Of a DNA stretch of 64,000 nt, positions 57,701 to 64,000 are shown piece after piece. Origin of the DNA: Phorcus lineatus. Taxonomy: Eukaryota > Mollusca > Gastropoda > Trochida > Trochidae. How positions within the stretch are numbered: the stretch's first letter is position 1; each line of letters opens with the position of its first letter. Both the position numbers and the translations under genes were made by a program. The notes beneath the pieces are model-generated. The model was not told where the DNA came from. It did no database searches and worked only from the letters and a program-made list of their open reading frames with translations. The stretch lies in contig OV121089.1 in assembly GCA_921293015.1 (NCBI GenBank), positions 49,299,220 through 49,363,219 of the forward strand, given 5' to 3'.

Positions 57701-60376
57701 TGAATACTTACATTAACCTACGCTACTCCCTTTATGATAACAGCAACCCCAGTTATGTATGACTGTTGAATACTTACATTAACCTACGCTACTCCCTTTA
57801 TGATAACAGCAACCCCAGTTATGTATGACTGTTGAATACTTACATTAACCTACGCTACTCCCTTTATGATAACAGCGACCCCAGTTATGTATGATTGTTG
57901 AATACTTACATTAACCTACGCTACTCCCTTTATAACAGCAACCCCAGTTATGTATGACTGTTGAATACTTACATTAACCTACGTTACACCCTTTAGGATA
58001 ACAGCAACCCCAGTTATGTATGATTGTTGAATATTTACATTAACCTACGCTACTCCCTTTATGATAACAGCGACCCCAGTTATGTATGATTGTTGAATAT
58101 TTACATTAACCTACACCACTCCCTTTATGCTAACAGCAACCCCGGTTATGTATGATTGTTGAATACTTACATTAACCTACGCTACTTCCTTTATAACAGC
58201 AACCCCAGTTATGTATGACTGTTGAATACTTACATTAACCTACGCTACTCCCTTTATGATAACAGCAACCCCAGTTATGTATGACTGTTGAATACTTACA
58301 TTAACCTACGCTACTCCCTTTATCATAACAGCGACCCAAGTTATGTATGATTGTTGAATACTTACATTAACCTACGCTACTCCCTTTATAACAGCAACCC
58401 CAGTTATGTATGACTGTTGAATACTTACATTAACCTACGCTACTCCCTTTATGATAACAGCAACCCCAGTTATGTATGACTGTTGAATACTTACATTAAC
58501 CTACGCTACTCCCTTTATGATAACAGCAACACCGGTTATGTATGACTGTTGAATACTTACATTAACCTAAACTACACCCTTTATGATAACAGCAGCCCCA
58601 GTTATGTATGATTGTTGAATACTTACATTAACCTACACCACTCCCTTTATGATAACAGCAAGCCCAGTTATGTATGACTGTTGAATAATTACATTAACCT
58701 ATGCTACTCCCTTCATGATAACAGCAACCCCGGTTATGTATGGTTGTTGAATACTTACATTAACCTACACCACTCCCTTTATGATAACAGCAACCCCAGT
58801 TATTTATGATTGTTGAATACTTACATTAACCTACGCTAATCCCTTTATGATAACAGCAACCCCAGTTATGTATGATTGCTGACTACTAACATTAACCTAC
58901 GCTACACCCTTTATGATAACAGCAACCCCAGTTATGTATGATTGTTGAATACCTACATTAACCTACGCAACTCCCTTTATGATAACAGCAACCCCGGTTA
59001 TGTATGACTGTTGAATACTTACATTAACCTACGCAACTCCCTTTATGATAACAGCAACCCTAGTTATGTATGACTGTTGAATAATTACATTAACCTACGC
59101 TACTCCCTTCATGATAACAGCAACCCCGGTTATGTATGGTTGTTGAATACTTACATTAACCTACACCACTCCCTTTATGATAACAGCAACCCCAGTTATT
59201 TATGATTGTTGAATACTTACATTAACCTACGCTAATCCCTTTATGATAACAGCAACCCCAGTTATGTATGATTGCTGACTACTAACATTAACCTACGCTA
59301 CACCCTTTATGATAACAGCAACCCCAGTTATGTATGATTGTTGAATACCTACATTAACCTACGCAACTCCCTTTATGATAACAGCAACCCCGGTTATGTA
59401 TGACTGTTGAATACTTACATTAACCTAAACTACACCCTTTATGATAACAGCAAGCCCAGTTATGTATGATTGTTGACTACTTACATTAACCTACACCACT
59501 CCCTTTATGATAACAGCAACCCCAGTTATGTATGACTGTTGAATACTTACATTAACTTCCGTTACACCCTTTATGATAACAGCAACACCAGTTATGTATG
59601 ATTGTTGAATACTTACATTAACCTACACTACACACTTTATGATAACAGCAACCCAAATTATGTATGATTGTTGAATACTTACATTAACCTGCACCACTCC
59701 CTTTATGAAAACAGCAACCCCAGTTATGTATGACTGTTGAATAATTACATTAACCTACGCTACTCCCTTTATAACAGCAACCCAAGTTATGTATGATTGT
59801 TGAATACTTACATTAACCTACGTTACATCCTTTAGGATAACAGCAACCCCAGTTATGTATGATTGTTGACTACTAACATTAACCTACACCACTCCCTTCA
59901 TGATAACAGCAAGCCCAGTTATGTATGATTGTTGAATACTTACATTAACCTACGCTACTCCCTTTATGATAACAGCAACCCCGGTTATGTATGACTGTTG
60001 AATACTTACATTAACCTACGCTACTCCCTTTATGCTAACAGCAAGCCCAGTTATGTATGACTGTTGAATACTTACATTAACCTACACCACTCCCTTTATG
60101 ATAACAGCAACCCCAGTTATGTATGACTGTTAAGAATTACATTAACCTACGCTACACTCTTTATGATAACAGCAACCCCGGTTATGTATGACTGTTGAAT
60201 ACTTACATTAACCTAAACTACACCCTTTATGATAACAGCAAGCCCAGTTATGTATGACTGTTGACTACTAACATTAACCTGCACCACTCCCTTTATGATA
60301 ACAGCAACCCCAGTTATGTATGACTGTTGAATACTTACATTAACCTACGCTTACATTAACCCTACAGCACTCCCTC
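54783..60376. repeat. Satellite of 66-bp units, ~85 copies (5.6 kb), with higher-order repeats
   Basis: The consensus unit reads TTATGATAACAGCAACCCC, AGTTATGTATGACTGTTG, AATACTTACATTAACCTACG, CTACTCCC. Period is 66 bp, with 63-bp variants lacking TGA (TTTATAACAGC). Linked variants recur at about 327 bp (57291 and 57618), 396 bp (58799 and 59195) and ~852 bp (56101 and 56953), showing block duplications of 5, 6 and 13 units. Both strands are full of stops. No gene is interrupted by it as far as can be seen. Confidence 0.97.
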
Positions 60377-60869
60377 AGTATTCAGAGATTTCGCCAAGTC
60401 GTTTGCGATTGATGATCGATGAAGCGATTTCTCTTTCTCCATTTCAACATTCTGATAAATCTGAGGTTTCAAATCCTAATGAAAAGAAATGATTTCAGAA
60501 TGATGTCGAGATATTCAAATTATTTATTGGTTTGCTAAAATTCCTCTTTAAAAAATGAATAACAAAATCATAATCAAATATATAATGATTTACTTTACAT
60601 ATTGTCACATGTTCTTCCTTGTTTTTCTCAAGATTATTCTATCTTGCCTGGACACCTGAACCACACCGCTACCCGCCCACTCTACCAAGTGGTAACAAAC
60701 AAAACAGTCAAATTCCATGGTGTGCAGGCATTAATCAGTGTTCGAAATACCTGCCGTTATGACGTCCCTAGTTATGGCCCCACTCGAGCATGCTCAAGTT
60801 CAAGTTAATTTCATTAAAGTTTATTTTTGCTGAAATATAAATTACACGAGTTAAATCGACATGGTAGAT
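60377..60869 (+). other. Single-copy stretch after the satellite, with a possible coding exon at 60634-60808
   Basis: A frame ending TGA-free at TAA 60806-60808 reads LYQVVTNKTVKFHGVQAL and RNTCRYDVPSYGPTRAC with a Ser run at its end. It follows a pyrimidine-rich TTCTTCCTTGTTTTTCTCAAG that could be an acceptor, and ATTAAA occurs ~25 nt after the stop. Composition looks coding, but I do not recognise the protein. Confidence 0.2.
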
Positions 60870-61043
60870 AAGAAATAGAGTAGCCTCAACCATCAAGTGT
60901 TTTGCAATATAGTATAGTTTTGCCCTGACCTATTATTACCGTCAAACTACTCGGCCTTCGGCCTCGTAATATAACTATAACAATTCAGGGCAAGGCTATA
61001 CTTTATTGCAAAACACATGATGGTTGAGGCTACTCTATTTCTT
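60870..61043. repeat. 174-bp foldback palindrome
   Basis: The arms AAGAAATAGAGTAGCCTCAA... and ...TTGAGGCTACTCTATTTCTT are complementary. Pairing continues through CATCA(A)GTGTTTTGCAATA and CCCTGA to the centre GGCCTTCGGCC. Confidence 0.93.
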
Positions 61044-61942
61044 AATTATTAATAATATTAAATAAAGATGAATTGTAAAGTTTACTGAAAGGTACTCTTT
61101 TTATAACTTTTATAAAGTTTAATAGTGTTGCATACAAATGACGAGCATATGCTACATTCGACCAATTTTAACTTCCCCTCAACGCTCTAGTCTATTTGTA
61201 TCAACTTGTGATAAGCCCAAGGATATGTTTTAAACACAAAACTTATCAAATAAGTTTTAGACATTCCTTTTATTGTTTTACTACTGTTTTGTTATAGAAA
61301 TAGTATTCATATTCAGTTTTGAATTTGATAATAGTTACAGTTAAATATTCAAAATTTCAGTTGGCAGGCAGGTTTTGGTCAGGGCTGGCAAGCATTTGAG
61401 CTTACCAGCTGTGTGGTCTGGCATAAATTCTTCGTAGTTTCATACCCGCATTAAACTGTGATCAAGTTTGTATCAGGATGTGACAGTTGGTGTGAGAGCA
61501 ACATGCTAGTTGGGGGTTAGTTGAAGGTGTAAATTCAAAAGGTAAATTCCTCTGGTTTCATTTCTATGTTTTGTTGTTATTCATTGTTCATACATTCATA
61601 GTTCATGTATTGTGATTCTAGTCAGTTAGCGTTCACTCGTGATGTAGTTAGGATGTTGTCAGTTTTAGTAAGTAAAAGGGTTCACTCTCACGAGGACAAA
61701 TAAGATAATGAATTTGCAAAAATCCGATTCTTGTATTGAACACATATTTTCTACCTATAATATTTTTGTTTTCTTATTAACATTCTCGAGTGAAGTTTTG
61801 ATTTTCCTGTTCATGTTGTTTTATCTGTATCCTATGTACACCTGATACTTTCGGACTAACATATTCTTTGATATATCGTTGACTTTACGACTTTACCTTT
61901 TAAAAAATGTACTGAATTTACATGATTTTTTATTAATGTGCA
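61044..61942. other. Intergenic AT-rich sequence
   Basis: No gene or repeat recognised. Confidence 0.45.
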
Positions 61943-62168
61943 GGTTCCTCTTGTTCTCACATCTAGGAATAAATCTCTTGGACCAACATACAGTTTCAGT
62001 CCCGTCATTGCGTGGTGTCAGAAGAGGCATTCTAGTCGGACTGATCAAATCTCAACTGATGTCCTGACAAGCCTAACTCTCTTGAACCCAGGAACAATGT
62101 CAGTCCCTTTTTACACATACACACTCACTATAAAACCCTACATGAGAGACAAAATAGTTGACAACTAG
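61943..62168 (+). CDS. Possible terminal coding exon of an unidentified gene
   Basis: A frame opens directly after the acceptor-like TTATTAATGTGCAG and runs 75 codons to TAG: VPLVLTSRNKSLGPTYSF, then WCQKRHSSRTDQISTDVL, TSLTLLNPGTMSVPF and KIVDN. The residue mix is coding-like, with no repeats or low complexity. I do not recognise the family and no adjacent exon was identified. It would converge on TIMM22. Confidence 0.22.
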
Positions 62169-62394
62169 TTCCTTGTAAACAAGATGGTGCTAGAATAGCA
62201 TGTACACATAGTATCTCACTTCAGCTCTATTACAGCTTGCACAAGCAAACAATTCCAACCTAAAGTCAAGACTAAGTTAGTGACGATTCTTGATTTAAGT
62301 CTTGATATCATAGATTAGAAGTATGATCGCATAACTATTGCAAAAAGATCATATAACTAAGGTTTCTGTCACAAAATTGGTTCTTCAGTCGCAT

Positions 62395-62735
62395 GATGCT
62401 AAGGTAAGATAATCAATGATTCTGTCACATAATCCATGTTCCTGTCACATGGTGCTAAGGTAAGATAATCAATGACTGTCACATAATCCATGTTCCTGTC
62501 ACATGGTGCTAAGGTAAGATAATCAATGACTGTCACATAATCCATGTTCCTGTCACATGGTGCTAAGGTAAGATAATCAATGACTGTCACATAATCCATG
62601 TTCCTGTCACATGGTGCTAAGGTAAGATAATCAATGATTCTGTCACATAATCCATGTTCCTGTCACATGGTGCTAAGGTAAGATAATCAATGACTGTCAC
62701 ATAATCCATGTTCCTGTCACATGGTGCTTAGGTTC
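62395..62735. repeat. 54/56-bp tandem repeat, six copies
   Basis: TAAGATAATCAATG begins copies at 62405, 62461, 62515, 62569, 62623 and 62679. The 56-bp copies contain an extra TT. Each unit has GCTAAGGTAAGA and CATGTTCCTGTCACATGG. Since 54 is a multiple of three, the - strand shows an 18-residue repeating frame (MDYVTVIDYLTLAPCDRN), which is probably incidental. Confidence 0.95.
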
Positions 62736-62900
62736 CATGATCAATGTTTCAGTCACATGATGCTAAAATCACATGATCAATGTTTTAGTCACATTATGCT
62801 GAAATCACATGATCAATGTTTCAGTCACATCATGCTGAAATCACATGATCAATGTTTCAGTCACATGATGCTGTAATCACATAGTCAATGTTTGTCACAT
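62736..62900. repeat. 36-bp tandem repeat, about five copies
   Basis: TGATCAATGTTTCAGTCACA begins copies at 62738, 62774, 62810 and 62846, with a variant near 62881. It shares the GTCACATG motif with the adjacent 54-bp array and reaches to within ~25 bp of the TIMM22 stop codon, so it lies in or beside that gene's 3' UTR. Confidence 0.92.
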
Positions 62901-62924
62901 GGCTGTCTTCCCCAGGTCACATGA

Positions 62925-63004
62925 TCAGTGTCGGAGCCAGTAATCGATGGCTGTGGAGAAGAGAGCGAAACCAGCAGCACCGAGCAGACCGGCCTTCAAC
63001 CCCG
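62925..63004 (-). CDS. TIMM22: TIMM22 last coding exon (mitochondrial import translocase subunit Tim22)
   Basis: On the - strand the acceptor TTTCAG (63010-63005) is followed by two bases completing a codon. Then GLKAGLLGAAGFALFSTA and IDYWLRH follow, with a TGA at 62927-62925. Vertebrate Tim22 ends RAGLKAG..G..GFAAFS.AIDYYLR, so alignment covers all 25 residues. Tim22 is the channel-forming core of the inner-membrane TIM22 complex that inserts carrier proteins. This exon holds the last transmembrane segment (GLLGAAGFALFSTAI). Upstream exons lie beyond the window. Only ~50 bp upstream of the exon, a piggyBac-like element occupies the intron. Confidence 0.88.
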
Positions 63005-63062
63005 CTGAAACACAATATGTCAGTAATTCAGGAAAATGATACCACTTTTTTTTGTTTATTAA

Positions 63063-64000
63063 CCCTTCCGTTGCTGAATATTATTTTGACCAGTTTTGCC
63101 CCCGTGGCTGAATTTTCCAGCACTCGCCTCGCTACGGTAATAACGCAATTAGCCCCTGTGGCTGAATTATTTCGCACCGCGAGTCGCGGCTGTTTTTTTG
63201 ATAAATGGTGTATTCACATGGCGGATTACGGGTGAAACTGACCGTTCGATACAAAAGTAGCCCGCCAATCCCGTACACAAATGAACGATCTTTATCCGAC
63301 ACTTTGAATGAAATTTTTATCTTACCTAGAACGGTTTCTATTGCAATATGAAGATTGTCTTTATTTAGAGTTACGGAAAATCCTTAAATATAATCGCACA
63401 ATTAATTTTTTTATATGGAATTGAAGATACATTATTCCTCTTCACGATGATATATATCTTTTTACAATGCGACCTCTAGTTAGATTTCTACAATTATCTA
63501 AAGATTGTCTTTATTTCCGGCTGAATAAAATCCCTAATACTTAGCGCGCATACATGTATTATATATGGAATTGTAGACAATTTATTCTTCTTTATGATGA
63601 TAAAAGATTGTTAGAATATGTCACCCTGTTCAAAAGATATACGCCGCGAAAGATGGTTGGGGTACCCCGAGGATGCTCCGACATAACGGGATTTTTAGCC
63701 AGAACTAATTCTCCCTTGGGCAGTCTGGAATCGGTACGCTAATTAGTACCGTTATACCCCCGGGGCACCCCCGAGGCACCAGCATGCGAGTGCCAGTGTT
63801 CTAAGCACCAGCGTTGCTTCCTGCTGTACCGATCCTCTCGGCGCGTGCAGTCACACGCGGGCGAACATTCCGAGATAATAAAATCAATCATTCTATACGC
63901 ACGCCGCATCGTTATTTCTTGCTGCGCATGTACAAATTATACATGGAAATAAAGATAAATCTTTCGTCCTTACGACTGTGAAAAAATAATGAAAAGGTGC
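63063..64000 (-). mobile_element. piggyBac-like non-autonomous element, copy 3 (inverted, runs off the window)
   Basis: TTAA at 63059-63062 is followed by CCCTTCCGTTGCTGAATATT, the reverse complement of the right end of copy 1. The subterminal (TGGCTGAATTTTCCAGCACT, GCTACGGTAATAACGCAATT) and the ACACTTTGAATGAAATTT block also match in reverse. After ~63340 it diverges but keeps the AAGATTGTCTTTATTT / ATTTATTCTTCTTTA repeat cores. It is more diverged than copies 1 and 2 are from each other. Confidence 0.85.

Noticed and set aside
54783-60376. A CRISPR array
   Set aside because: The units are full-length 66-bp satellites without constant repeat and unique spacer structure, in a eukaryotic intergenic region.
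62399-62599. A - strand frame of repeated 18-residue units
   Set aside because: It is explained by the 54-bp tandem array, whose period is a multiple of three; 56-bp copies break the frame.

Overview
This window is nuclear DNA of an animal, most likely a marine mollusc and probably a gastropod. Genes are split by GT-AG introns and most of the sequence is transposable-element and satellite DNA. Two SINE pieces end in the (GAGT)n / TTTAACGCC type of tail that I associate with gastropods such as abalone. The species call is inference.

Two conserved genes anchor the window. On the + strand, 14 exons (3193-31288) encode the last ~640 residues of SMG6/EST1A, the endonuclease of nonsense-mediated mRNA decay. 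All splice phases agree, and the three catalytic aspartates of the PIN domain and the stop codon are present. Earlier exons lie outside the window. On the - strand, 62925-63004 is the last coding exon of TIMM22, a mitochondrial inner-membrane translocase subunit. Two C2H2 zinc-finger genes lie on the - strand between them: 15 fingers at 36359-37756, and 11 intact plus 2 eroded fingers at 52178-53266.

The SMG6 introns are packed with repeats. Minisatellites abut two splice sites (38-bp array 6606-7640, 25-bp array 15778-17060). Two copies of a 2.44-kb piggyBac-like non-autonomous element with TTAA duplications occur (8281-10724, 21742-24184); the second is inserted in another repeat family whose paralogous empty site is still visible at 29150-29153. 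There is also an element with long inverted ends (10750-13135), tandem-repeat elements with terminal hairpins, and several foldback palindromes.

Between 31 and 51 kb are the SMG6 3' UTR, the first zinc-finger gene, and a 2.96-kb DNA transposon (39634-42595) with 73-bp inverted ends starting CACAATG/CACAGTG and a 5-bp duplication. Those are Transib/RAG-type hallmarks, and the element carries a broken zinc-finger ORF. A SINE with a perfect 12-bp duplication, a decayed gag, a pol fragment and two decayed non-LTR retrotransposon tails follow.

From 54.8 to 60.4 kb there is a 5.6-kb satellite of 66-bp units with higher-order repeats. A third, inverted piggyBac-like copy begins at 63063 inside the TIMM22 gene. 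The only coherent cellular functions in view are mRNA surveillance (SMG6) and mitochondrial carrier import (TIMM22); the rest is mainly selfish DNA.
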